Shown: in pieces, positions 11,602 through 24,155 of the stretch
Numbering within the stretch: position 1 is the first letter of the stretch
Layout: each line of letters begins with the position of its first letter
Assembly: GCF_000315625.1 (NCBI RefSeq)
Contig: NW_005434566.1
Coordinates: 160,516-224,515 of the forward strand
Source of the DNA: Guillardia theta CCMP2712
Taxonomy: Eukaryota > Cryptophyceae > Pyrenomonadales > Geminigeraceae
DNA: 64,000 nucleotides
Direction of reading: 5' to 3'
Notes under the pieces: model-generated
Seen by the model: only the letters and a program-made list of their open reading frames with translations
The model's database searches: none
What the model was told of the DNA's origin: nothing
Made by a program: the position numbers and the translations under genes

Positions 11602-12425
11602 TAATGGATGAGATGACTGCTAGTTGATATCCCCGGTGTTGCTAGTGTAAATGATCCAAAAATTTCAAAAACCATGAGCTAAAATTGCAATCAATTACTT
11701 CTCAAAACTTCAAAAACACAAATTGTATTTGAAATCTTTCAATCTGTGGATAGCAGGAGCTGAGGCGGACTTGAGGAAAGTCTCATGTACCCCCTGCATT
11801 CCCCATGAGTACCCACCCTTTTCTAACCACCAACGATCTCATTTCGTGGCGCTCCTCTATGTCCCACAGCACCCCCATCAGCTAACCCCAATAAAAGTGT
11901 ACCCCACCCACCATTGAATTGCGATATTGAAAATGTACCCCTTCATTTCAGCGGTAATCACCCCTTTTTGACATTGAAAATGGCACAATGCATGTACCCC
12001 GTACCCATATGAAGATACCCCCACCCTGAGGGTTAAACCCTGTCAAAGTTATTAGGCGCCATGCAGGGCTTGAACCAGTAACCACGTAAGCGAGGCATGC
12101 GCTGATACCACTCCACCACCACCACCTCCTCCTCCACCACCACCACCACCACATCTTGCTCCTCCTTCTGAACTATACGCACCTTCTGTTGATCCTTCTC
12201 CTGCTACTTCTCCAACTTCCCCTGCTCCATCCCTGATTCTCCGACAGCTGCTTGTGCAGCGCACTGCTCATGCTCATGGTCCCGATCCTGCCTTCCTGCT
12301 CCGTTATCTCTCTTACTCACCGATTGTGCAGACGTAGTTTCTCCTCATTCCTTCACTTCTGATCAACGAGCTGCCTGGAAGCGCTTCCTTCAGTTTTCCT
12401 GAGGCTTCAGCAGCTACACAGGACC
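11602..12425. other. Intergenic: short C-rich island and a tRNA-like sequence
   Basis: AT-rich spacer to about 11770, then TACCCC/CCCCACC words (11790-12030). On the minus strand, roughly 12120-12050, lies a tRNA-like stretch with an A-box-like TGGAGTGGTATCAGCGC and a perfect B-box GGTTCAAGCCC. Its T-stem is imperfect, so it looks like a degenerate tRNA or SINE head. The last 300 bases, pyrimidine-rich, are probably the 5' flank of the desaturase gene. Confidence 0.5.
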
Positions 12426-13838
12426 ATGTCTCAGACTGGCGGGCTGGTGAACACGGACATCACAGCCAAGAGGAACGAGTTCTATTTCTATCCCCCCAAG
12501 TTCATAGACAACTTCTTCAGGAGGTCCTGCAAGGATGAGCGGGACATGCCTCTAATCTACCTCTTCTTCAACATCACATGCCTGACGCTCCCAGGGGCTG
12601 CTCTGGTGTTTTATCTTGGGACCAACATGGCAGGAGCCATCTACTTCCTCATCAACCTCTTCACCTTCCAGGAGCGATTCACACTTGGCCTGCACTTTGC
12701 ATCGCATCGCAGTCTGTTCCGCTCGCCATGGCTCAACGGCTGGGCGCCGTACGTGCTCTCCCCGTTCTTTGGCATTCCCAGCGGCATCTACTTCATTCAT
12801 CATTGCATCATGCACCATGTTGAGAACAACGTCTTCCCCTGGGACGTCAGCTCCACTGAACCATACCAGAGAGACAACTTTCTGCACTTTCTGCACTACT
12901 GGATGAGATTTCTTTTCGCAATCTGGTTCGAGTTGCCATACTATGCGTGGAGGAGAGGAAGAAAGGAGCTGGCCGTGTACGGAGCATGCTGCGTGCTTGG
13001 ATTCATGACCGCGATGTACTTCCTGTATCAGGCGAACAGCATCGCCACATTCTGGGTGTTCCTCCTGCCGACATTTGTATGCTCGCTGCTCCTGAGTAAG
13101 ATGGCGAATCTTGTTGCTTCACGTTGAGTGTGATTGTGATGGTGGCAGTGTTTGGAAACTGGTCACAGCACATCTTCGTGGATCCCAAGAAGCCTGACTG
13201 CAACTATCACCTCACTTACAACATCATCAACACACCTCTGAACCAGAAGACCTTCAACGACGGCTATCACCTGGAGCACCATGTACAGTCCCGCCGTCAC
13301 TGGAGTGAGGTCAGAGCACGTCGATCGCGGTTGCATGCTCCGCCCCTCACTCTGTGCTGTTGCTGCTGCAGCTTCCTGAGTCGTTCATGAAGAACATCGA
13401 CAAGTACGTTCAAGAGGATGCAGTTGTAATCTTGCCTTCTCCCGCTGCAGCAGCGTCTTGATTTGCCATCAGGTCTTCTCGGGTTTGGATTTCATGGCTG
13501 TTGGGATGCTCGTCATCTTCAGGCAGTACAAGGTGACGAACAGCTGATTGTTCTCATCGTCCTCCACTTTCAGCTCTTCCTGCCATGTGAATGGCATTCC
13601 CTCTGTCCCCTTTTTCACGCATCGGCATCTTGATTGATCAGCACTGAAACTGAAGTTGTTGGTCCACAGGTCCTGGCCAACCGTTTTGTACAGCTCAAGA
13701 GCCCTCCTCTCAACCAAAGTCAGGTTTGTATCGTCCTTGTCTATGAAGATTCACTTGTTATCGTGTCTTACCTCGCATCTCCAGATTGAAACTCTTCTGC
13801 GGTCCCGCCTCGTTCCTATCAATCGCAAACAGCAGTGA
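12426..13838 (+). CDS. Membrane fatty-acid desaturase family protein
   Basis: Complete 350-residue model from six exons: 12426-13095, 13149-13309, 13372-13403, 13451-13532, 13670-13723, 13785-13838. All phases close with GT-AG introns of about 50-140 bases. Members are di-iron membrane enzymes that insert double bonds, or hydroxylate, acyl chains of lipids. The three histidine clusters are H90-x3-H94 (HFASH), H126-x3-HH131 (HCIMHH) and H264-x2-HH268 (HLEHH). A further His lies in GNWSQH (231). Hydrophobic pairs flank the boxes at about 44-80, 108-125 and 160-225, as expected for a four-helix desaturase. There is no cytochrome b5 domain and no obvious plastid presequence, so an ER enzyme is likeliest. 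Substrate and regiospecificity cannot be read from sequence. Confidence 0.88.
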
Positions 13839-14502
13839 TACAGTCTCTGGCTTGTTCGCCGGCAGGCATCACAGAGCTTGTTCCTTATGTTATTCTTTGA
13901 GAGTTTTGTTTCGAGTGACAAAGATGCTGGAGAGGAAGAAGGATTCCTTGCATGTTCGGGCTGAGAGTTTGTGGAGGAAAACAGTTGAAACTTAGGCTCG
14001 AAAAGAAGTAAGGAAGGAGGGTTGAAATAAAGTGTCAATGGTGCGTGTATCGGCTCTATCTGACGACAATCAAGCAAATGATTTAGAGAGAACATTTATC
14101 CACAGCTTGCAAAAGGAAAGGATGGAAGAGACGTTAGAGAAAAAGAGCAAAAAGACCTCCCAGTATTCCTCCACATGACAGCGGGACCTTGAAAGCTGTC
14201 AGATTGATCGCATTCTCCTCACCCTCCTCTTGTTCATTTGACGCTCTTCGCATACTGACTTTCACTTCTCACCATAGCATCTCTCTCAAACAGGTTCCAC
14301 CACTGCTCTCTCTGCTACCATTTCAATTTTGTCCTTGCTCTCCTGTGTAGCATTGATACTTCCTTCTTCCTATCGATACCTCCTCCTTCATACTCTCACC
14401 TTGCCCTATATCGTCTTCTACTCTCCCCCCCCCCCTCCCCATTCGCTCAACCTCCCCAAACCAGATTCCTTCCCCTCACTCCCCTCCTCCGTCCTTCCTC
14501 AC
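13839..14502. other. Intergenic between convergent genes, nothing confident
   Basis: 3' flanks of the desaturase (+) and of the FUN14 gene (-). One or more terminal exons of the FUN14 gene may lie here, since its last visible exon ends at a donor site without a stop. Otherwise pyrimidine-rich or AT-rich sequence. Confidence 0.4.
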
Positions 14503-15420
14503 GTTTGTTCGCAATATCACTCGCTCGATCCTCTTCCACACTTCCTGCGAGCAGTCGATCAGATGAAGGTACAAACAAACGAGGGGGGGGAGAGAAGAGA
14601 AAGACGAAGGCGAGTTCGAGGGTATGATGGAGGATTGAGACTGAGCGTGCAGAGGACTCCGGGAGAGACAAGGAGGAGGAGAGATGAGGAAAAAGGATGA
14701 AGAAGCGGCACCTTAGCATCCTTTGCATCAATGCTGCCGTCCTGATTGACATCCAACATCTGACATGAGCGTGGCATGTGACTCCATCGTTCCTCTCCCC
14801 ATCCCCCCGTCCTCTTCCTCACCCGCTTCGCCATCCCCCGGAACTTGTCTCGGTTATGCGTCATCCTCTCGATCACCTCAACAGAGCCCAACACCTCAGC
14901 TGGGGGACCAGGCGGGCAGGAGACGGGCTCACCTCATCGTAGTCCAGCCCTGCATAGCCGAAGAACACAGCAGCAAAGAAGCTAAGGCTGCTGAGGATCA
15001 ACATCTGATCTCACTGTCTTACTTCCTTCCAGACCTCACGCCCTCTTGCTCACCTTGACGACGCTGATTGCTAAAGACCTGACAATCTTTCCCACAAGGT
15101 ATCCGACAACTCCCCCTGATCAACACACCCACATGTCAAGAAAAGAATCTCCTTCCTCCCCAGATCCCTTGACCTGACAGGAGCATCTTGGTAGACTCCC
15201 CGTACTTGACTTGCAGCTCCCTCAGGGGATGCTTGCTAGTTGAGATGGTTTCCAGGATGTCTTGTCCAGCCCCCTTGAAAACCTGCGAACATCAATATCA
15301 GCTTCATTACAATGCACAAGCTATCACCTCTTCCAGCCCTTCATCTTCCTCGTCCTTACTGTAGCTGTGCACAGCCAGCAGCAGGCACATGAGGAGAAAG
15401 CATTTCATCCCCCACCTCAT
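14503..15420 (-). CDS. FUN14-domain membrane protein with signal peptide and C-terminal EF-hand (3' end not found)
   Basis: Minus-strand exons 15420-15328, 15282-15174, 15115-15054, 15004-14933, 14894-14823 (or starting at 14876), 14759-14712 and 14544-14503; phases close. Exon 1 encodes a signal peptide (MRWGMKCFLLMCLLLAVHSY) followed by an acidic segment. Exons 3-4 encode the FUN14 core: a Gly-rich helix (GGVVGYLVGKIVRSLAISVV), then LILSSLSFFAAVFFGYAGLDYDE, matching the family's GYxxGK ... GYxxxD pattern. Exon 6 encodes a canonical EF-hand loop, DVNQDGSIDAKDAK. A last helix (EVWKRIERVILRTN) follows before a donor site. FUN14 proteins sit in the mitochondrial outer membrane (mitophagy receptor FUNDC1) or in plastid/ER membranes. 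The cleavable signal here argues for the ER or a plastid reached through it. The EF-hand suggests calcium control. I did not find the stop codon. Confidence 0.75.
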
Positions 15421-17682
<2,262 letters not shown>

Positions 17683-18770
17683 TCATCTTCTTGCATCGCC
17701 ATGTCCTGATCTTCGCCCAGCGCTGTTAAACTCATCGTCAAAAACGAACAGAGGACGTGCTGCAGGATGACCTCTTCCGATGTATCCCTTCCTTAGCCTG
17801 TTGCAATTCTTCTTCATCGAATCCTTGTCGTAGATGTACCTGAGCATTCAAAGATTACACAAGCAACCTTCACACAGGCCAACTGCTGCACCTGTAAGAG
17901 TACATAAAGTCCCTCTTCCCAGGATCTCCGTTCCTTGGTCCCCGTGTCCCCTTCATCGGCTGTTAAGGGGCTTCGTCAGATTCCCGGAAATCGTGGATGA
18001 GAATGGGGCGAAGTTCACGGTGTCGAACAAGCTGAGGAGAAGTAGGAAGAGAAGCTTACCTTGACGCCAATCTGTCGCAGGAGCTCATAAACAGGCCCTG
18101 TGGGCTCCTTAATGTCCTTTCTTCCGTTGACCAGCCAGCATCTGTTCTCATCGTAGGCAACCATGTTCCTGATCGCCTGGTTGAACTCGTTGAGATCCTT
18201 GACCTGCATCTCACTGAACCCCAGGATGCTCTGCTCATCATCCACGCTTCTGATCAAGCGGACGATCCCGTGTTGCTCAAGAACGTGCAATAATTTCATG
18301 AGGTCCATAATCCGGTTTCGAGCATTTTGCTTCATTTCTATGCCAAGCTTTTCTTGCACGAGTCTTTCCAGAGCCAAGTTCGCATCCACCTCTTTCATCT
18401 TCAAGATGCACTCAGCCGTCATATCATAGCAGCAAGAGGATTGTCGTGTTTCTGGCATCGACGCTCGATTGGACTTCAGATGATCTGTGATCGCGTTTTC
18501 CATGCTATTCACGATTGTGAAGCGTTTCTTAGACCAGTCAATGAAACCCATAGAGTCATCGGGCTTGCCAAGAGTCAAGCATTGGTGATGGTCGGGAAAA
18601 CCAAAAGGAAGAGAGGAGGGGCATTGAGTTTGGCCTATTTCGAAACACTCGCGATTCTGCGTCAAGTGATTCCCTTGAAGCACAGCAGGATTCAAGCTAG
18701 CATTCATCTGCACAACAAAATCAGTCATTTCCCATCGAAGCATGCATGTAAGAGTCAGAAACTTCTTCAT
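17683..18770 (-). CDS. Uncharacterised protein, three exons
   Basis: Minus-strand exons 18770-18060, 17959-17892 and 17839-17683 join in phase to 311 residues. No family is recognised. The first 30 residues are mildly hydrophobic (MKKFLTLTCMLRW) but not a convincing signal peptide, and an upstream exon is possible. The middle is helical and rich in Met, Asn and Glu (for example KMKEVDANLALERLVQEKLG), with several Cys. The C-terminus is basic (KGTRGPRNGDPGKRDFMYSY, then DKDSMKKNCNRLRKGYIGRG) and ends in an acidic/Arg tail. The perfect phase joins and matching character across three exons support a real gene. No function is proposed. Confidence 0.6.
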
Positions 18771-21700
18771 GGGGCGGGAGAACAGATGGGTTGAATGCTG
18801 GTCCTACTCCAGCAACGCAATACCCCTTGATCTGAAACGTTGGCACGAGCTACGACTGGCGCGAAAGGGTCTAGAGCACGAAAAGGACTAATTCGGTGCA
18901 TCATGGCTGGCATGAATTGAAGTGTGTGATGAAGGGCAAAGAAACCATGCGAATGAATCTAACATCGACCCGAATGGTCACGTTGGGGCGAGTGGCGCAC
19001 GAGGACAGAAGGGCATCTAGCAAAGAGGATGAGCTGAGACAAATACAAGTGGGATCACGCTACGAAGCATTACAGAGGATCTTGAAGGGAGCTAAGGATA
19101 GGATCGCGACTGAGGAGCAGTCAGAATCAGAGGGTGGAGATAGGGGAGATACAGAGGTTGGCGTCCTCTCAAAGGGCCGGAAAAGGAGCTGGGGGAAGGA
19201 GGATGCGACGGAGAGGGATGATAGTGGAGGCGGAGTGAAAATGCAGGGGGTGGGGTGGCATTGGTCACTGTCACGGGAACAGTCAGAAGTATCCAACGGG
19301 GGTGATTTTGAGTATATCAGAGGGGTGGGGTAGTCCAGGATTGGCCTCGGATCTCAAGATAGGATTGACAGGGGGGTGGTGGATCGCTGGAGGGGTGGGG
19401 TGATTCTATGTTGGGAAATGTTAAGGGTGGGTTCTGGTCTAACCTCTACAGGTGGGTAGTAATGAAGGTAGTAAGAAATGTGCGGGTAGTCTCGGAAGGT
19501 TGTTCGGCAAGTTTGTAGGACACAGGGGTAGAGGTACCTTTCAAGAGCAAAATGTAGGGGTACTCTTGGGTAAATTAGAGGGTAGTACTAGGATGCATAA
19601 TCTGCGGAATCGATAAGTGTTTAAGGTGGGTGGGTAGGGTGATAGGTGGCTCGGACCAGTACGACGCTGGGGTCGTGCGTTCATGGTACGTAGAGGTTGG
19701 GTACTTTTTCTTTAAATCAGGGGTAGGGTTTTTATCTGGAAGGCATCCGAATCCAGGGGTGGGTCCTACCGGGGAGCCGTGATGGAGAGGCACAACCAGC
19801 TCATGATCACCCCCCACCCCCCTTATCTCCAGTAAAGCAGCAGAGAAGGAACCCCCTCTTTAGACCCTCAAAGGCGCATATTCTCACTGGGAGATAGGGG
19901 TAAATCTCAAGAAAGGGGTAGTTTGATGCCTCCTTCGCTCGCCAGCGGCTAGCGTCACAGGGGGGGTAGAGTGCAAATATTTATTGGATCCCACTAATCA
20001 ACAACGCCCAGTACTTAGGAAGCGCTTTTCGCACGCATGTTCCCCTCGGAACCCATCGTGAAAAAATCAACTGGTCGGTCACGGCGTGTGTTGAATGCAT
20101 CATCACCCACCCTTTCTATCACTCCCTCATCAAGCTGAAAATGGGGGGTATTCAGGAAACGCTCCTTTGGTTGCGGTCAAGCATTGCAGAGGACCACCCA
20201 CCCTTCTGACTCCTTTTCACTATGGGAATTGGGGGTGTGTAAAAGTGCCAGGGTAGCGACAGTGGTGTAATATCTTGTCTAGGTCACGGCGCAGCACAAT
20301 GTCAGCTATGGCTGGTCACGGCAGCTGCCAGTCAGCTACCTCCGTAAATCAACCCCTCTCTACCTATGACGTGATTAGGTATAGAGGGGTGGGGTACAAT
20401 AATTTCTCTGATTGCGTCAACGTCTTCGATGAATATCAACCACCTACCCATTGGAGTTTTTTTGACCACCCTCCACCCCTCAAATCAGGCTAACCACGTG
20501 GGCTTCTTCAGAATTGTCACCACCCCACCCTCGAATTTCTCCGTCCTCTGTAAGGAACTTTTTTTGTTTTTTTTAACGACCCTGAAGCGTCCCGCACGGC
20601 TCGTGGTAAGAGTCTCAAGGCAATCACTACCCCCACCCCTACCTCCTTAAAAATCAGATCAAAGACCCCTCCCTGATGGAGTGTGCCGGTAGTAAGGGTC
20701 TTGTGGTTTCCCTAACAGTGCAAAGCATGTACCTCCACGCCGTGACGCTACTGATACCACCCCTATCCCTCCCAAGGGGGTGATTCATGCCGTGACCGCT
20801 CTCAATATCTGTTATTGTGTTTAATACATTTTATAAGTCATAAACTTGGAGTTTTTTTTTTCGGCTGTTCCTCAATCTTTTTTTTATTTTTTTTTGGATC
20901 GTCATTGTTTCAGTTTCACCCACTCGCATTCACTTCCCGCAGACTCTGTGCAGGGGCGGACGAGGGGAGACGGGATGCCCTCCTGGGGGATGAGACACGA
21001 GAAGAGATAAGAGGCATGTAAGATGGGTTGGAAGGAGAGGAGGGACCAGCAGAGTGGACCAGGTGGCAAGAGCCTTGTGGAACCATTGCGAGTGTCGTTG
21101 GAGCAAGCACCCTTGGTCTCAGTAAGTTCATGTACAAGGCAGAAGATACGATCAGCGTGAGTCTAGTGTGTTTGCTTCTGGCTCATGGTCGGTAGAAGCG
21201 TTTGATTTGCTAGTCTACAAGAATCAAGAGAGAAATCATCTTCCATCTTGGTTTCTAGATGATCCTTGTACCCATACTTTTACAACAACAGTCTCCTGGA
21301 AGCGAGAAAACAAATAATCCAAAGGAGAGGATAATCTGAGGGTTTGCTGCATGTTTTTCTGAGAAAACTGTGATGAGGAGCTGTGAATACTGGTTTCGTG
21401 ACGAGAAGGAGGATGTCATAGTTGGGTTGGTAGGATGGCGCCATTCTCTTGGGGTTCTTGGTCCTGTTTTGTACGTTTGTGATGACAAGAACCGTTACAG
21501 AATCTATTTCCCTCTTGTTTCTGTCTGTACGATAACAGCTTGATTGTTATCGGATGTGTCTGCTTCAAAATGACTAAAGAAAACTGACGATCAGGTGACA
21601 TCTGAGGACTCGTAGGGTTGTATAAGACTAATACATATGAGTATGAGATGATCACCATTTCAGCTCATCATGAACATAATGATGCGCTTTGCGCTCCTTT

Positions 21701-22006
21701 TTACATTGTGCGGGTCTCCTGGTATGAACTTATATTCAATATCATTGCTATTTTGGCTTGTGTACCTGCTGCATCCGATTGGCTTGTGTACCTGCTGCAT
21801 CACCCCGGATCAGATCTGAAGTGATGCCAATACAACAAGATACCTCACTTGTTTCGCATGTGATATGGTGTTTGAACCACAAACGCAACTGTAGATTAGA
21901 ATAGTTGTGAAGGAGATGCTGATATACATATGTGTATGTATGTATGTTTGTATGCTGATATGCGAAAACTTCATTCGTATCATGAACGACAGGGGACAGT
22001 AAATGT
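18771..22006. other. Long intergenic island of GGGGTA/TACCCC words
   Basis: From about 19240 to 19980 the + strand is rich in GGGGTGG and GGGGTAG words. From about 20090 to 20780 the same vocabulary appears with C on the + strand (CCCACCC, CTACCCC), so the bias switches strand inside the island. A tRNA-like GGGGTCGTGCGTTCA lies near 19670. 20800-22000 is AT-richer and holds no protein-like frame. Confidence 0.65.
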
Positions 22007-22152
22007 TGTATACACAACCTTGCGTAAGACCTTGAGCTCAGATGATCTTAGGATCACTGTTCATAAGTTACACACACTCATCAGATCAGCAGCATCACTG
22101 CAGCTATCTGGCATCGTCGTTCTGTTTCACAACACTACGCCCAAGGGGCGTC
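22007..22152 (-). repeat. LTR-like terminal repeat, 3' copy
   Basis: Matches the block from 23978 over TGTATACACAACCTTGCG and the following hundred or so bases (CTTGAGCTCAGATGATCTTAGGATCACTGTT is common to both). Small differences follow, then a shared CCCAAGGGGCGTCC. The last codons and stop of gag (22104-22106) fall inside it. Confidence 0.75.
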
Positions 22153-23915
22153 CGGTACGAGTCCAGAATACAACTTCGCAGAGCCGTAATGGCATTTGCG
22201 ATGGCGGCTTGACTCGCTGGAGGTTGGGAGGTCTGTGTCACTGAGGAAGAAGCATTTCGATGAGCTTGCTTTTCCTTGCGGCAGTACTTCAACGTGCGTC
22301 CAGAACGTTTGCAGTACGTGCAGAAGTAATTCGGGGAAGAACCGGAGGACTGCGCGGGAGCGCGGGAGGGCTGAGCTCCTGGCGTCGACGGAGAGGGTTG
22401 AAGGGCACAAAGAGGCTGCGGAGCCGGAACGAAAGAAGACGGTTTGACGAAGGTGAAAGCTTTCTGTGCTAAAAGCGACATCGTGGCAGCGGTAGCAGGA
22501 TGCATGTGCGCAATGGGGACCATCACAAGTCGGAGATCAGGGTCACGAAAACCATTGGCGAATTGTTGAAGAAGATTGTGCTCTTGAAAGACGACAGCCT
22601 CACATTTGTAGAGTAAAAGCTCGTCAACATAGCGTTGCGTCCGAAGAGTATAATCAGTAATCGATTCGTTCACGCCTTGACAAAGATTGGTTACTTGTTG
22701 CTGGAGCTTGGCGATGTGAGCCGCGGGAGGAAATTGCTGCGTGATGAAAAGGCAGAATTCCGGCCAGGGAAGAAGGGACAATTCGTCAAGAGGACGATCG
22801 TGAGACATGCGTCGAAGAACAGCGTCGTCAAGAAAGGTCGTCGTGTAGTGAACCCAGAGGTTGCCGGGGATTCGATGGACAGACAGAGCACGTCCCATCT
22901 GAGAGAGCCAGCTGTGAATGCTTCGAGAATCAGCCTGACCAAGAAAGGGGGTGATGGAGGTTCTGGGCTGAAACTTCGGGAGTTTGTCACCATTGAAAGG
23001 CTGGGAGGGACTGACGGGCGTGGGCTGAGGAATCCGCGACATGCACGCGTCACGAGAGGGGTTCTGCTGCGTGTAAGAAGCACGAATACCTGGCAACGGA
23101 GTCATCAGTTTCTCTGGTAAGAGAGAAGTCGGAGGCGGAGCTTTGGGAATCGACGAAGGGTCTGACTCAACCGGGAGGGCAAGCATCTGCAACAGCCGAG
23201 GGCTGGGAGGGGAAGGAGAACTCGTCAAGCGCAGAGACGGTTGCGCGCTGGACGGGGCAGGGAGGGGCTTCAAGCGCTGGATTGCTGAAACTGAGGTAGA
23301 AAGGGCGGAAACCAGGCGTTCTTGAAGTTCATATGATTGAGCAAGTAGACGATAATTGAATTCCTGAGATTGCTCAAATTGACGATCCAGCTTGCGTTCA
23401 AGTTCTTCCTGACGCTTCTGGGCATCCTTGCGGGCATCTGCATTCTGTTGCAGGAGTAAAGCAAAAAGTTGACTAAGAGATGGTTCTTTGTCGCTGGCGG
23501 CAGGAGAGTTCCGACCCGAAGACATCGCAGAGATGGGCTCAGCCCATCCGAACACCCCTGCGGCAGGGGTGTTCGGAGAACATGCTCCAGAGGCTGACGT
23601 GAAGTTGCGGAAAGAATGCGGAGCTGGAGACTCCCTGGCTAAGACAGACGGTGCTGGTACAGGCGTAACAAAGAATGGGCGAGCACCAGAAGCTGGATGG
23701 GAATCCTCCTGTGGTCGATCTTGCATAATAGAATCATCATCTCTCGTTACGGAAAAGAGACGGGGAAATTGAAATTGTTCAGCTCCAACATTTGGGTGGA
23801 TTGTGGTTGGATCAGCAACTTGTTCCGTAGATCTCTGAATCCTTCGTTCACTGGTCTGAGCCTTACGCGATCTTTTCACTTTCAACAGTTTGCTTGCTTT
23901 CTTTGCTGAAATCAT
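22104..23915 (-). CDS. Retrotransposon Gag-like protein with degenerate zinc knuckle
   Basis: 603 residues without introns, unlike the surrounding multi-exon genes. Order: basic N-terminus; Ser/Pro-rich linker; Gln/Glu-rich coiled coil (about 150-205); Pro-rich linker; a capsid-like helical domain (about 320-490) with features of retrotransposon Gag (LGQADSRSIHSWLSQMGRAL ... FITQQFPP ... NLCQGVNESITDYTLR ... LLQQFANGFRDPDLR). Last comes a Cys knuckle CTYCKRSGRTLKYC near 550. The usual knuckle is CX2CX4HX4C; here Arg replaces His, so zinc binding is probably lost. Gag packages element RNA into particles; alone it cannot transpose. Ty3-type seems likeliest from the capsid region, but this is inference. 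Confidence 0.8.
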   Translation of the reverse strand: MISAKKASKLLKVKRSRKAQTSERRIQRSTEQVADPTTIHPNVGAEQFQFPRLFSVTRDDDSIMQDRPQEDSHPASGARPFFVTPVPAPSVLARESPAPHSFRNFTSASGACSPNTPAAGVFGWAEPISAMSSGRNSPAASDKEPSLSQLFALLLQQNADARKDAQKRQEELERKLDRQFEQSQEFNYRLLAQSYELQERLVSALSTSVSAIQRLKPLPAPSSAQPSLRLTSSPSPPSPRLLQMLALPVESDPSSIPKAPPPTSLLPEKLMTPLPGIRASYTQQNPSRDACMSRIPQPTPVSPSQPFNGDKLPKFQPRTSITPFLGQADSRSIHSWLSQMGRALSVHRIPGNLWVHYTTTFLDDAVLRRMSHDRPLDELSLLPWPEFCLFITQQFPPAAHIAKLQQQVTNLCQGVNESITDYTLRTQRYVDELLLYKCEAVVFQEHNLLQQFANGFRDPDLRLVMVPIAHMHPATAATMSLLAQKAFTFVKPSSFVPAPQPLCALQPSPSTPGAQPSRAPAQSSGSSPNYFCTYCKRSGRTLKYCRKEKQAHRNASSSVTQTSQPPASQAAIANAITALRSCILDSYRTPLGRSVVKQNDDAR

Positions 23916-23977
23916 TCTTGGAATCGTTTGAGATTCTGAATCAAAGCTCGAATGTGAACCAATTCGCTACCATGTGA

Positions 23978-24155
23978 TGTATACACAACCTTGCGTAAGA
24001 CCTTGAGCTCAGATGATCTTAGGATCACTGTTGATTAAGCACACACACTCATCAGATCAGCAGCATCACTACTGCTGCTGGCTGGCATCGTCATTCTGTT
24101 TCCCTACGCCACCTCTACGTTACTAAGTTACCAGGTACGTTACACCCAAGGGGCG
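23978..24155 (-). repeat. LTR-like terminal repeat, 5' copy
   Basis: Direct repeat of 22007-22152, with about 30 extra bases (CTACGTTACTAAGTTACCAG region, near 24115-24140). It runs on into GC-rich DNA that still shows patchy similarity to the gag 3' end (AGAGTCCAGAAT, ACCGTAGTGGCA). This suggests an older, partly erased copy of the same element lay next to it. Confidence 0.65.

Larger units (their letters stand above)
22007..24155 (-). mobile_element. Gag-only LTR retrotransposon-like element (no pol)
   Basis: A single long gag-like frame on the minus strand is flanked by two direct copies of a roughly 130-170 base terminal repeat. The copies start (in + coordinates) at 22007 and 23978 with TGTATACACAACCTTGCG. 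Read on the minus strand, the right-hand copy ends in CA. Five bases later comes TGGTAGCGAATTGG (23972-23959), which has the TGG start expected of a tRNA primer-binding site. No protease, reverse transcriptase, RNase H or integrase motif lies between the repeats: gag runs directly into the 3' copy. This is the layout of non-autonomous terminal-repeat/GAG elements. Confidence 0.7.

Noticed and set aside
13096-13148. Truncated desaturase ending at 13127
   Set aside because: The stop lies in a 53-base GT-AG intron; splicing restores the frame and the third His box.
22104-24155. Full autonomous LTR retrotransposon
   Set aside because: No reverse transcriptase, integrase, protease or RNase H motif anywhere between or near the repeats.
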